64,000 nucleotides of DNA from Aquimarina pacifica (GCF_000520955.1 NZ_JACC01000001.1:186001-250000); one strand, 5' to 3'. Positions 17,801-27,885 are shown, counted from the first letter of the stretch. Numbers and translations are program-made. Notes: generated by a model from the sequence alone, not told the origin.

Positions 17801-19105
17801 ATGAAAACTATTTTATTTTATAAAAAACATACTTTTCTGACCTTATTTATCTTAATAAATATTTTAACCTATACCGAAACCATTAGTGCCTTTACATATA
17901 TTCAAGATGACATTGCAGAAAGTTCTATAAATCATACCGAATATAATGGTATTGTGATTGACAAAGCATCTCTAAAGCCTTTAAAATCTGCTTCAATTTC
18001 ATTGATAGGAACTAATGTCTCGACAGTAACTAACGATGAAGGAGAATTTTTATTAAAAGTACCCCAATCTGTTGACAATGGAGAAATACGCATTTCTCAT
18101 CTGGGATATAAAGATGCATCAGTAAAGCTCTCAGAATTTAAGGATGAAAAACTAACGATCACTTTAAGCTTATCTGTAACCGAATTATCAGAAGTTATGA
18201 TTGATAGAAAAGACCCATATGAACTGATAAAAGCAGTAATGAAGAAAAAAGGGGATAACTATATCAACGATAACACGATTATGACTGCTTTCTATAGAGA
18301 AACCATCAAAAAAAGAAGAAGTTATGTATCTCTTTCTGAAGCAGTTATTGACGTTTACAAAAACCCATATATATCTGTAAAAAATGACATTGTTAAACTC
18401 TTTAAAGCCAGAAAAAGTGCTGATTACAAGAAATTAGATACGATTACATTAAAACTGCAAGGAGGCCCAACAAGCACCTTATATATTGACGTAATGAAGA
18501 ATCCTGAAATTCTTTTTACCGAGAATATGACTGAGGTTTATGAATTTAGTTTTGATCAGGCTACAACTATTAATGACCGGTATATTTATGTTTTAAAATT
18601 CAAACAACGCCCCAGTATAATTGATCCGTTATATTATGGCAAGTTATATATTGATTCTAAAACTTTGGCAATGACCAAAGCTATATTTAGTTTGAATATG
18701 GAAAACAAAGAAGAGGTTAGTAAAATGTTTGTTAGAAAAAAACCTCAAAAAGCTAAGGTGCATCTGACAGAAGCTTCATATAATATTGATTATAGAGAGA
18801 AAAATGGCAAATGGTACTATGGGTATGGGCGTATTGATCTCGGTGTAAAAATAAACTGGAAGAAAAAATTATTCAACTCTCTTTACAAATTAAATGTTGA
18901 GATGGCAATTACTGACTGGAAAAAGAACAATACTAACGAAACACTTAGGCCAAAAGATCGTCTAAAATCTTCTATTGTTCTTAGTGATGAAGCTTCTGGT
19001 TTTTCTGATCCAGAGTTTTGGGGAGCATACAATGTAATCGAACCCGAAAAATCAATAGAGTCAGCGATAAAAAAAATAAAGAAACAATTGCGCAAATTAA
19101 ATTAA
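17801..19105 (+). CDS. Secreted CarboxypepD_reg-like (DUF5686-type) protein
   Basis: A 434-residue protein with an N-terminal signal peptide (about 1-30), then a CarboxypepD_reg-like domain (residues 50-130: GIVIDKASLKPLKSASISLIGTN, TNDEGEFLLKVP, ISHLGYKDASVKLS). This is the beta-sandwich that precedes SusC/TonB receptors and many Bacteroidota surface proteins. The remaining 300 residues have alternating beta character (LKFKQRPSIIDPLYYGKLYIDSKTLAMTKAIFSLNM) resembling the DUF5686 region, but shorter than the full DUF5686 family. No TonB box or plug domain. Probably cell-envelope; function unknown. Confidence 0.8.
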   Translation: MKTILFYKKHTFLTLFILINILTYTETISAFTYIQDDIAESSINHTEYNGIVIDKASLKPLKSASISLIGTNVSTVTNDEGEFLLKVPQSVDNGEIRISHLGYKDASVKLSEFKDEKLTITLSLSVTELSEVMIDRKDPYELIKAVMKKKGDNYINDNTIMTAFYRETIKKRRSYVSLSEAVIDVYKNPYISVKNDIVKLFKARKSADYKKLDTITLKLQGGPTSTLYIDVMKNPEILFTENMTEVYEFSFDQATTINDRYIYVLKFKQRPSIIDPLYYGKLYIDSKTLAMTKAIFSLNMENKEEVSKMFVRKKPQKAKVHLTEASYNIDYREKNGKWYYGYGRIDLGVKINWKKKLFNSLYKLNVEMAITDWKKNNTNETLRPKDRLKSSIVLSDEASGFSDPEFWGAYNVIEPEKSIESAIKKIKKQLRKLN

Positions 19106-19295
19106 CTCTTAATCCATACACACACCCTATTCTTCAAAACCAACTGTTGCCTCTTTCTGTTCAATAGCAAGAATTAATATTGTTAAATGACGTAATAGTT
19201 TCTATTGAAATATCATTTTTATTACTTTTACACTTAGGAAAATAAAGATTGCATCCGTCAAATCAATACAAATTCTATTTGTTTAAAATCAATTA

Positions 19296-20756
19296 ATGAA
19301 TAAGATACAATTCATTGTACTATCATTTAGTTTTATTTTGCACACTACTTCTGCCCAGAAAAGTATGGATTCAATCCATATTAATCAGGACTTTTCTATT
19401 TTTGAAAACATCCTTAAAGAGGCACACCCTAGTCTATATGAATACTGTAGTGAGGATTCTCTGAATACGGCTTTTTATACTACAAAAGAATCACTCGGCA
19501 ACGGACTTTCTGATATAGATTTGTATAAGAAAATGTTGAAGATAACATCGATGGTAAAAGATGGACACCTTCAAGTATTTGCTCCAACTAGTTTTAAAAC
19601 AGACCAATACTATTTTCCACTTATTCTTAAAATAATAAATACTGAGTTTTATACAGATACCGAAGAATTTAATATTCCTTTAGGCTCAAAAATCACTAAG
19701 ATCAATAATAAAAGAACCTCTAAAATCTTAGAGGACTTAAAAAAATATGTGCCAAGTGATGGATACAATATAAGTAAAAAGTATCGTGGAATCGAATCTA
19801 GATTCGGCCAATATTTTGCTTATGAATATGGAATCAACCAAAAATTTACCATTGAATATATAGAGCCAAATGGCTCAAAAAAAAATAAAGAACTCCTAGC
19901 TCAGTCTTTTACCGAAGTAAACCTAAGAAACACAAAACGCAGCAGTTATTTCTATAAATATCACAAAAAAGAAAAAGGATTTGATTTTTTTAATTCATTT
20001 ATTAATAACAAAAACCCCTTCGTATACTACAAAAAAAACCTTAACACTGCTGTCCTAGTTGTTAATAGCTTTGAATTAGATACCCAAACGTTCAAATCAA
20101 AACTCATTAATATATTTAATGAAATTAGAAAGAAAAAGACACAACATCTAATCATAGATATTAGACGTAATGACAAAGGATTTAGAGCTAATGCAGTACA
20201 GCTTTATGCTTATCTTTCTAAAAACACCTTCAAGCAAATAACAAGTACTTTTGTAGCTTCATTATCAATCCCACAACGAGAATATGCAAAACGAGTATTT
20301 TTGAATGAAAAAGAATTCTTAAAAGACAAGTTTAACAATCACCCTATCTATGATGGCTGGAAACTAACTTTTGATGACTTAGAAACAATGATGAGAGCCA
20401 ACAAAAATAGGTTCGAAGGAAAAGTGTATGTATTGACAAGTGGCACTACCTTTTCTGCAGCTTCATCTTTTGCTCTAAACGCAAAGAATGACCCAGATAT
20501 CATTTTAATAGGAGAAGAAACCGGAGGAGGTTACTATTGCTCAAATCTAGGGTTCCCTGTATATTACGAATTTCCAAATTCAAAAATCACTATGATTATG
20601 TCTATGGAAAAAATGAATTTTTACACAAAAGAAAAATCAATTCCCCGAGGCTCTGGGATTATTCCTGATAGAAAAATATTAATGAATATCAATGACTTAA
20701 TAGACGGAAAAGATCGTGATTTGGATTATATTTTTAGACTAATTAAAGGAGAGTAA
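19296..20756 (+). CDS. S41-family (C-terminal-processing-like) peptidase
   Basis: A 486-residue secreted protein with a signal peptide (FIVLSFSFILHTTSAQ). The C-terminal half has the S41 fold: LIIDIRRNDKGFRANAVQLYAYLS, then VYVLTSGTTFSAASSFALNAK with the likely nucleophile Ser in TFSAAS, and GEETGGGYYCSNLG. A PDZ-like segment is suggested by PLGSKITKINNKRTSKIL near residues 127-146. The conserved Lys of CTP-type peptidases is not obvious, as is usual in this tricorn/IRBP-like subgroup. Monocistronic, likely periplasmic. Confidence 0.85.
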   Translation: MNKIQFIVLSFSFILHTTSAQKSMDSIHINQDFSIFENILKEAHPSLYEYCSEDSLNTAFYTTKESLGNGLSDIDLYKKMLKITSMVKDGHLQVFAPTSFKTDQYYFPLILKIINTEFYTDTEEFNIPLGSKITKINNKRTSKILEDLKKYVPSDGYNISKKYRGIESRFGQYFAYEYGINQKFTIEYIEPNGSKKNKELLAQSFTEVNLRNTKRSSYFYKYHKKEKGFDFFNSFINNKNPFVYYKKNLNTAVLVVNSFELDTQTFKSKLINIFNEIRKKKTQHLIIDIRRNDKGFRANAVQLYAYLSKNTFKQITSTFVASLSIPQREYAKRVFLNEKEFLKDKFNNHPIYDGWKLTFDDLETMMRANKNRFEGKVYVLTSGTTFSAASSFALNAKNDPDIILIGEETGGGYYCSNLGFPVYYEFPNSKITMIMSMEKMNFYTKEKSIPRGSGIIPDRKILMNINDLIDGKDRDLDYIFRLIKGE

Positions 20757-20789
20757 ACATAAAAAACTCACAATCATAAATTAGATTTG

Positions 20790-21014
20790 CTATCCTATAT
20801 AAGTATTAACACTCGTAATTAATTTGCATGAACTATGCAGCATTTGTTTAAACCGTAATGCTAAATGCTCATCATCAAACTTCATAGCTTCACTTATACT
20901 ACTCGATAACACCAATTCACCAATAAGATATTCTACAAAATAATCCTGATTATCAGTTAAAAGAACATACTCTGTCATATAGCTTTTTTTGAAATCAAAT
21001 TTTTGAGATAGCAT
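20790..21014 (-). CDS. Small hypothetical protein
   Basis: A 74-codon frame starting ATG at 21014 (MLSQKFDFKKSYM) and ending YIG. No signal peptide, membrane segment or known motif; composition is ordinary (EYVLLTDNQDYFVEYLIGELVLSS). It lies on the minus strand between a convergent peptidase gene and the 109-residue hypothetical gene. Coding status is plausible but unproven. Confidence 0.45.
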   Translation of the reverse strand: MLSQKFDFKKSYMTEYVLLTDNQDYFVEYLIGELVLSSSISEAMKFDDEHLALRFKQMLHSSCKLITSVNTYIG

Positions 21015-21136
21015 ATAATCTATCAATAAAAATTCTACGACAAAAATAAGAGCAAAACCAATGTTAATAGTTACGAACTCATAGAACTTTTACACATAAA
21101 TATTAACAATTAACACACTAGCACCATCTCCCAAAA

Positions 21137-21171
21137 CAAAAAAACCGAACACAAAATACTTTGTGAACGGT
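21137..21171 (-). terminator. Intrinsic terminator downstream of the 109-residue hypothetical gene
   Basis: Minus-strand hairpin with arms ACCGTTCACAAA and TTTGTGTTCGGT (a two-base internal mismatch) followed by seven T. It lies about 110 bases after the stop codon at 21279 and supports that gene being a transcribed unit. Confidence 0.65.
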
Positions 21172-21278
21172 CTTACCAAAACGTATGTATTACGATAATA
21201 TATATTAAATGTTGAGTTTGTGCTTTATTAATATTAAAGTATACTTTCTAAAATCCCCATGCTTTTATTAATAGCAAA

Positions 21279-21608
21279 TTAGCAGAGATTTAATTCTATT
21301 TTTCGAAGTAACCCAATTTCGATATACTCCATTATTTTATCAGCCTTTCCTATTTTTTCAGTTTCTATTGGTATCCAACCATCAATTTTAATCATATCAT
21401 TAGGGTTACTTCTAAAAAACATTTCATATTCATATTCTTTAAAATTACCACTATTCACAGAAGGATTTGGGCTATTTTTGGTTTTATCTGCTATTCTTTT
21501 TTTTACAATTTCAATTTTAGATGACAAATCCAATGTTTCTGTATCTCTATGCACTTCAACATCTAAAAACTCTGCAATTGAAGCCATAATTAATTCTTCT
21601 AATTTCAT
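21279..21608 (-). CDS. Hypothetical protein, 109 residues
   Basis: A soluble, charged protein of no recognised family (MKLEELIMASIAEFLDVEVHRDTETLDLSS..., ending RKIELNLC). It has a predicted helical start, a Ser/Asn-rich linker (KNSPNPSVNSGNF) and a C-terminal helix. An ATG two codons earlier (21614) is equally possible; a longer version from a TTG at 21686 would run through a regulatory-looking palindrome and is less likely. ACCCC/GGGGT inverted repeats lie 80-210 bases upstream and a terminator follows, so it appears to be an independently regulated single-gene unit. Confidence 0.65.
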   Translation of the reverse strand: MKLEELIMASIAEFLDVEVHRDTETLDLSSKIEIVKKRIADKTKNSPNPSVNSGNFKEYEYEMFFRSNPNDMIKIDGWIPIETEKIGKADKIMEYIEIGLLRKIELNLC

Positions 21609-21688
21609 AAGCATAAATTTTTTGTTAATAATAATATCAAAGTACCCAATTTTTAAAAACCCAAAAAAGTCTCTTCCCAAAACCAAGT

Positions 21689-21816
21689 ACCCCTATTTTT
21701 CAAGGGGGTCAATATACAAATAACTTAATATAATAAACAAATACCCCTTAAAAACATACCAAAAATACATATAAATAGTAAATAATTAAAAACAGACCCC
21801 TACAAAAATAGGGGTC
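21689..21816. repeat. Paired ACCCC...GGGGT inverted repeats
   Basis: Repeat one (21689-21709) has arms ACCCCT and AGGGGGT. Repeat two (21795-21816) has perfect 8-bp arms GACCCCTA and TAGGGGTC around a 6-base A-rich centre. A lone ACCCCT half-site lies near 21743. On the minus strand the second is followed by TGTTTTT and could terminate transcription arriving from the nitrate reductase operon; the first is well placed as an operator for the 109-residue protein gene. The half-site AGGGG is shared with the palindromes at 4860-4900. Confidence 0.5.
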
Positions 21817-22392
21817 ATGCCCAATAATTATATTTTTATAGGAAATTTTTAATTAAAATGATTATTTGTTAATTGAAAACTGAAAAATTATTTTATTTCT
21901 AACGTAAAAAGAGCCAAAACATCTAAAAAAACAACAACAAATACTTAATTGAACTAAGAAAAACTGAAGAAAAATCTTTTAAATGTTAGAATCAAAGACA
22001 CACCATAGAATTAAAGAAACTAATTAAGTGATAACGACAAACCACTAAGGAAAAACCACTAAGACAAAACCGCAATAAGAAGTGCGTATTAAGATTTTCG
22101 TATAACATTAGCCAATCATACAATAACATAAATAAAACCTTAAAACTGAAGAAAACTTTTCATTTTATGAGTGTTCTCAATTTCAACAACCAAGTTAGTT
22201 GCGCTACATGAATCAAGTAACATTCATAAAATCGAAAACACTTCTCAAATTATCGATCAACTCTCATCGAAGACATTAAGAACAGTAATTAAAATAAACC
22301 AAAAGGATCAAATAATTTTTCTGTTTCTTTATACCCAACACATTGTTAGGTCTATATCGTAGACTTGTATTTTACTCCATATAAAAAAAGTA
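21817..22392. other. 576-base gap downstream of the nitrate reductase operon
   Basis: AT-rich sequence with scattered short repeats (for example AAACCACTAAGG-like tracts near 22038-22066). A 63-codon plus-strand frame at 22171-22362 has no coding character. No RNA gene or mobile element was recognised. Confidence 0.5.
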
Positions 22393-23832
22393 TCAAACTA
22401 CCTGCATAATTATTTTTTCGAAATCAGTTTTTGGAGCCTCACATAAAGGACAAGAGTACTCATCAGAAACTTCATCAAAATCAACTCCAGCTGGTATTTG
22501 CGCAACAATATCACCTATAGAAGGGTCATAAACAGTCTTACAATCTTTGCACTGATACACCTCTATTTCTATAACCTCTTTTTTCTGAGCAACACCAGGT
22601 GTATGTACCTCTTCAGTTCCTAATTTCTGAAAGTACGTTTTTGTCAATTCTAACAATATACTATTAAGATCTTTTTGGTCAACATCTTGAGCATACATTA
22701 AATACTGCCTTGAATTAGGGTTAAAATTCTTTGCATGCAGTACATTAAATGTTGGATTAATATGAAAATCTTTAACAGAATCCGGAGCAGTATTCCTTTC
22801 TATAACAATAGATGTAAAATACCTCTTACCATCACTAGTATCAGAAACACCAAATGTCAACCCATAGGTACTTATATCATTTTGGTCAAAATTTGTTACC
22901 AAAAATTTCTTTAGAGACAAGGCATCTGCGTTATCTACTGGTAAATGCCAATTTAGCTCTAGTGCCGAATGTCGAACATTAATACCAAACTGACCTAATA
23001 ATTTTTCTAACGGTAATTTACTCTCATTAGGAATCCCCTTTATAATAAATGATTTCCAGGGAGTAAGGCAAATTTTACCTATTCTATGCTCAACACTAAA
23101 TTCGCACAAAGCTTTTAAGAACTTTAGATCATACTTATTATTTCTCCAGTATAACCCTAACCAATACTGATTAATCCCCATTTTGTTCATCCCTTCATAA
23201 TAAGGAAAAGGGTTAAAAGGAATTTGTAATGGTTTTTCTATTACTCTATTATTAGTATCTATACTCTCATTAAGAAACTGAAAAAGCTCCCCAACATCAT
23301 TAACCTTTGTATAATTATTTTCAATTGCCTCTGCAATTTTTGCAATATCCCATGTATAAATTAATGCAGGATAATACACTTCTTCCCAACCAGGAAGCTT
23401 AAGAAACAAATACCAATAATCCTCATTAGGAGATGCAATAAAATTAAGATCTCCAGAAAACAAGGGAACCAGCTGTTGTTTTGGATCGGTAATATTTATT
23501 TTCAAATTTGGTTGATAACGAAAATCTTCGAGTATGTACAAATAAGTTGTTCCTCGAAGCCAAACAGTAGCATTAAATATATCTATTGACACATACGAAG
23601 AACAAATATTTTGCTGCTGTTTTGAAGTAAAGAAAGAATCATCAAAAGACTCATTTTTTGTAATCAAGTTTCCATCACAATCATTTACCGGAAAAATAAT
23701 ATCTTGTCTTGATCCGAAATAAAAATTTTCTAAATTAAGACTTTGTGCATACTCAATAATACGCTGTAACTCAACAGGGGATAGAACACCTCCTTTTATA
23801 TCAATTCTTTGTAAAACTTGTTCGTTTTTCAT
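22393..23832 (-). CDS. Rubredoxin-tailed nitrite/sulphite reductase-like partner of nitrate reductase
   Basis: A 479-residue cytoplasmic protein. Residues 1-70 (IDIKGGVLSPVELQRIIEYAQSLNLENFYFGSRQDIIFPV) look like the ferredoxin-like half-domain of nitrite/sulphite reductases, and a second copy may lie in the C-terminal third (GINVRHSALELNWHLPV). The siroheme/[4Fe-4S] cysteine motifs of true nitrite reductase are missing. The last 50 residues form a rubredoxin with both metal pairs, CKDC and CPLC (YQCKDCKTVYDPSIGD, EYSCPLCEAPKTDF). It begins two bases after the nitrate reductase stop. Inference: an electron carrier or adaptor for the reductase rather than a nitrite reductase. Confidence 0.85.
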   Translation of the reverse strand: MKNEQVLQRIDIKGGVLSPVELQRIIEYAQSLNLENFYFGSRQDIIFPVNDCDGNLITKNESFDDSFFTSKQQQNICSSYVSIDIFNATVWLRGTTYLYILEDFRYQPNLKINITDPKQQLVPLFSGDLNFIASPNEDYWYLFLKLPGWEEVYYPALIYTWDIAKIAEAIENNYTKVNDVGELFQFLNESIDTNNRVIEKPLQIPFNPFPYYEGMNKMGINQYWLGLYWRNNKYDLKFLKALCEFSVEHRIGKICLTPWKSFIIKGIPNESKLPLEKLLGQFGINVRHSALELNWHLPVDNADALSLKKFLVTNFDQNDISTYGLTFGVSDTSDGKRYFTSIVIERNTAPDSVKDFHINPTFNVLHAKNFNPNSRQYLMYAQDVDQKDLNSILLELTKTYFQKLGTEEVHTPGVAQKKEVIEIEVYQCKDCKTVYDPSIGDIVAQIPAGVDFDEVSDEYSCPLCEAPKTDFEKIIMQVV

Positions 23833-23834
23833 AC

Positions 23835-26800
23835 CTAAGCCATTTGCAAAACATTATTCAATACCTCTTTTACCTCTGGTTTGCAGCTACCGCATCCCAA
23901 TCCTGCCCCTGTACTAATGCATAACTCACTAAAATCTTCACATCCAGATTTGATTGCTTCTTCTAAATTACCCTCTCCCACTTGACTGCAAGAACAAATC
24001 AACTTTCCTATTACTGGTTTATCTGGCTGAGAAGACCTTAACAACTCTTCTCTTCTCTCAGACAACTCTATCCTTTCCTCAATGAGACGTTTAAAATCAG
24101 CAAACTCACTCTTGTCTCCCATTAATATCGCACCAACAAGTCGATCATCTTTTACGATACACCGCTTGTAAAAACGTTTTCCTACATCCATAAATACCAC
24201 CTCCTCATATGACGGGTCATTTTTGGGCATATCCAGATTACCTATACTACACAGATCCAGGTCTTCAAATTTTAGAATATTCATAAATACAGACCCTTTG
24301 TATATAGCACTATAATCTCCCAGTAAATACTTAGCAACAATATCAGACTGCTGCTCTGCCGCTGCAGTAATCCCGAATAAATTACCTTCGAATTCTGCTA
24401 TTTCTCCAACAGCAAAAATACTTGGATCACTCGATTGCAAATATTGATTTACTAGAATCCCTCGACGACATTCTACCCCTATCTTTTTTGCAATATCAAT
24501 ATTAGGAATAGTACCTATTGAGTACACTACTGCATTACAGACGAAAGTTTTACCAGATTTCAAATTAACAACTAAATCCCCAGACTCTTGATTAAAAACA
24601 GTATCGACCTCATTATCAAAATGAATTTGAATTCCTTTTTCTCGTACATCTTCTGCCAATAACCTACTAGCAACAATATCCAACTGACGCTCCATCAATC
24701 GACTTCCCCTTTGGATGATTGTTATTTTAACTTCTTTTTTCCTTAATGCTGCTGCGAGTTCAAGCCCTAGTAACCCACCACCAACAATGGTAACATGCTG
24801 CTTATTATCTGGCAAACCAGTTTCGCTAAGATACGTTTTCAATTTATCTGCATCACCTCTATCACGCATAGTAAATCGTCCTGGCAAATGAATTGGCACT
24901 TCTTTGGGTACAAAAGCCCTACTGCCTGTAGCCATCAAAATAACATCATACGTATGTTTTTGCCCTTTACTATCTTTAATATATTTCTCTTCTCTATTAA
25001 TTTCTGTGATGGGGTTACTTGTTGACAGCGTCACATTAAGAGACTCCATACTACCTTCACGCATTTTCTGTAACTGTTCCCACTTCAATTCCTCACTCAC
25101 ATATTCAGGAAGCAATACACGATTATAAAATGGATACGGCTCTTTAGAAAATACAATAATTTCATCCTCTGTATTATGTTCTCTATACGTCTGTATAAAT
25201 CGATATGCAGCTGTTCCTGCACCAATTATACATATTTTTTGCTTTTTCTTTACAAACTTATAAACCTGAACTGCTGAGAATTTAAAATCTGGTTCTTTAG
25301 AAATCGGGTCTATAATATCTGTTGTCAAATTATTGGCTCTTCCATAATCATTGCCCATAACCTTACCCCAATGCATCGGAAGAAAAACAACACCTTTTCC
25401 TATAGTATCCGAAACCTTTACTTTTACCTGAACCTTACCACGTCTACTCTCTACTACAGCTATATCTCCATCGTTTAATTGCCTTAGAAAAGCATCTACT
25501 TGGTTTATCTCTAAATACGGATGAGGAATATGAGTAACTAGCTTATTTACTTTTCCTGTTTTGGTACGTGTATGCCATTGATCACGAACTCTTCCTGTTG
25601 TAAGGATTAACGGATGTTTTTCTGTAACCAATTCTGACGTAGGCTTAGTAAATTTTGGAACTATAAATTTTGCATTTCCTGTATCTGTATAGAATTTTTT
25701 ATCTTCAAATAAACGCGGAGTTCCACTATGATTATACTCAGGAACCGGCCACTGAAAACTTCCTTCTGACTTTAATCTATTATACGAAAGACCTGTTATA
25801 TCAATATTCGTTCCTTTGGTAAGATTACAATGTTCTTTATATACTTCTTCTGCATTCGAATAATCAAAACCATTGTACCCCATTCTTTGTGCAAATCTCC
25901 ACAAAATTTCTGCATCAGGTAATGCTTCTCCCGGAGGATTTACTACTTTATTAAGATACGTAATACGTCGTTCACTATTGGTCATCGTACCTTCTTTTTC
26001 TGCCCAACCAGCGGCAGGCAAAATCAAATCCGCATATTCTAATGTCTCAGACCTATTTGATATATCTTGTACAACAACAAATTTTGCATTTTTCAATGCT
26101 TTTTCAACCTTATTAGAATTTGGCAAACTAACCAAAGGATTGGTACAAATAATCCAGACAGCTTTTAGTTTTCCACTATCTAATGCATCAAACATCTCTG
26201 TTGCGGTATAACCTGGTTTGCCAGAAATTTCTTTACCACCCCAAAAATTAGCTACTTCCCTTCTATGCTCATCATTTCCGAGATCTCTATGTGCAGCAAG
26301 CAAATTTGCCATACCTCCTACTTCTCTTCCACCCATTGCATTTGGCTGACCCGTCAATGAAAAAGGACCTGAACCAGGTTTTCCTATATGCCCCGTTAGT
26401 AAAGACAGATTCAACAATGCATTATTCTTATTTACACCAATAGAACTTTGATTAAGCCCCATGGCCCATAAAGTTATAAATCCTTTGGCATCAGAAATAT
26501 AAGAAGCTGCTTTTTTAATATCATTTACAGAAACCCCACATGTTTTTGCAGCATCACTCAGTGATGCCGAAGCTAAAGAAGCCTTAAGGGCATCATAATT
26601 ATCAGTATGGTTAGCTATAAAATTTTTGTCAATTTTTTTTCTATCAATTAGTCGTTTAGCGATTGCATTATATAACACCACATCTGTCCCCGGAATTATC
26701 TGCAAATGCAAATCAGCAATATCACAAGAAGGTGTTTTTCTCGGATCTACAACTATTATTTTTGTATTTGGATTTTTCTCTTTGTGAGCTTCAATTCTTC

Positions 26801-27353
26801 TAAACAAAATAGGATGACACCATGCTGGGTTAGCTCCTGCAATCATAAAACAATCTGCTAACTCAATATCTTCATACGCAATTGGCACACTATCTTCTCC
26901 CAAAGCCTGTTTATAACCCACTACGGCAGAACTCATACATAAACGAGAGTTCGTATCAACATTATTGGTTCCTATAAAACCTTTTGCTAATTTATTAACC
27001 AAATAATACTCTTCTGTAAGACACTGCCCAGACACATAAAAACCAACACTATCTGGTCCGTATTTTTTTATAATAGAATCAAAAACAACAGCCGCTCGAT
27101 CAAATGCTTGATCCCAAGAAACACGCTGTAATTCATGGCCTTTACTCCATCTCATTTCTGGATACAGAAGGCGGTCACTTTTATCTTGCACTACATGATG
27201 TAAATTCATTCCTTTAGAACATAATTTACCTTCATTAACAGGATGTTCTGGATCTCCCTCGACAGTTATCACTCCTTTAGCATCCTTTTTTGCTATAATT
27301 CCGCAACCGACACCACAATAGGAACATGTAGTTTTGTATGATTTGAATGCCAT
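23835..27353 (-). CDS. nasC: Assimilatory nitrate reductase fused to FAD/NAD(P)H reductase and BFD domains
   Basis: Reduces nitrate to nitrite in the cytoplasm. At 1172 residues it joins what are usually two proteins. Residues 1-700 are a Mo-bisMGD oxidoreductase with a [4Fe-4S] cluster at C10/C13/C17/C45 (CSYCGVGC ... KLCSKG) and the molydopterin dinucleotide-binding C-domain (LTTGRVRDQWHTRTKTGKV). Residues about 705-1100 are a pyridine-nucleotide disulphide oxidoreductase like NasB/NirB (IGAGTAAYRFIQ, ATGSRAFVP, GGGLLGLELAAALRKK, YSIGTIPN). The end is a BFD-like [2Fe-2S] domain (ICSCSQVGEG ... GCGSCKPEV). The fusion should let one polypeptide carry electrons from NAD(P)H to molybdenum. Its promoter carries the island's palindrome. 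Confidence 0.96.
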   Translation of the reverse strand: MAFKSYKTTCSYCGVGCGIIAKKDAKGVITVEGDPEHPVNEGKLCSKGMNLHHVVQDKSDRLLYPEMRWSKGHELQRVSWDQAFDRAAVVFDSIIKKYGPDSVGFYVSGQCLTEEYYLVNKLAKGFIGTNNVDTNSRLCMSSAVVGYKQALGEDSVPIAYEDIELADCFMIAGANPAWCHPILFRRIEAHKEKNPNTKIIVVDPRKTPSCDIADLHLQIIPGTDVVLYNAIAKRLIDRKKIDKNFIANHTDNYDALKASLASASLSDAAKTCGVSVNDIKKAASYISDAKGFITLWAMGLNQSSIGVNKNNALLNLSLLTGHIGKPGSGPFSLTGQPNAMGGREVGGMANLLAAHRDLGNDEHRREVANFWGGKEISGKPGYTATEMFDALDSGKLKAVWIICTNPLVSLPNSNKVEKALKNAKFVVVQDISNRSETLEYADLILPAAGWAEKEGTMTNSERRITYLNKVVNPPGEALPDAEILWRFAQRMGYNGFDYSNAEEVYKEHCNLTKGTNIDITGLSYNRLKSEGSFQWPVPEYNHSGTPRLFEDKKFYTDTGNAKFIVPKFTKPTSELVTEKHPLILTTGRVRDQWHTRTKTGKVNKLVTHIPHPYLEINQVDAFLRQLNDGDIAVVESRRGKVQVKVKVSDTIGKGVVFLPMHWGKVMGNDYGRANNLTTDIIDPISKEPDFKFSAVQVYKFVKKKQKICIIGAGTAAYRFIQTYREHNTEDEIIVFSKEPYPFYNRVLLPEYVSEELKWEQLQKMREGSMESLNVTLSTSNPITEINREEKYIKDSKGQKHTYDVILMATGSRAFVPKEVPIHLPGRFTMRDRGDADKLKTYLSETGLPDNKQHVTIVGGGLLGLELAAALRKKEVKITIIQRGSRLMERQLDIVASRLLAEDVREKGIQIHFDNEVDTVFNQESGDLVVNLKSGKTFVCNAVVYSIGTIPNIDIAKKIGVECRRGILVNQYLQSSDPSIFAVGEIAEFEGNLFGITAAAEQQSDIVAKYLLGDYSAIYKGSVFMNILKFEDLDLCSIGNLDMPKNDPSYEEVVFMDVGKRFYKRCIVKDDRLVGAILMGDKSEFADFKRLIEERIELSERREELLRSSQPDKPVIGKLICSCSQVGEGNLEEAIKSGCEDFSELCISTGAGLGCGSCKPEVKEVLNNVLQMA

Positions 27354-27388
27354 AAAACATTTTTTTTCAATGAAATTAAATACAACAG

Positions 27389-27410
27389 CAATATTACGTA
27401 TTAATACTTA
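27389..27410 (-). promoter_or_regulatory. Nitrate-island composite promoter of the nitrate reductase operon
   Basis: Minus strand: palindrome TAAGTATTAATACGTA (27410-27395), whose final TA starts the -7-like box TAATATTG (27396-27389). It lies about 35 bases before the reductase start. Same geometry as five other promoters in the window. Confidence 0.7.
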
Positions 27411-27885
27411 AAAATCATATTTAGAACATAGATTACTAGTCAAAATGATACGTAATTATCAATTTCTTAAAAAATCAATCTAAAAAAATAAATTTGTAAA
27501 AAAGCACGCTAATCTACTTGTATTTACACAACAAGACCTGTACATTCTTTAAAAAAATAAGCATAAACAAATGATAATCAATACAAAAGACCTAAAACAC
27601 ATTTTATAACCACATCAACTTTCTTCAGAAACTCTTAAGTAACACTCCCCGCTCTCTGAACTTTACCTAATCTAGCATTTCAAATAAAAAAAGGCAGAAA
27701 TACTTATTTTTATTGATTCAATCAATTTAATTATTTAAAAATAAACAAAACACATTAAATATGTTAATTAACAACATATATGACAATCAAAACAACAAAA
27801 AGCATTGAAAAACACTCTAAAATAGCATTTTAGCAAAAAATTCCATTTTTGAATTTTGATTTTTTTAAAATACATTTGGATAAAA

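Noticed and set aside
21609..21686. Longer TTG-started version of the 109-residue protein
   Set aside because: It would begin within three bases of the ACCCC/GGGGT repeat and extend a protein whose ATG lies 72-78 bases downstream.
22171..22362. 63-codon plus-strand frame downstream of the nitrate reductase operon
   Set aside because: Low-complexity composition, no recognisable motif, no nearby promoter; treated as chance.
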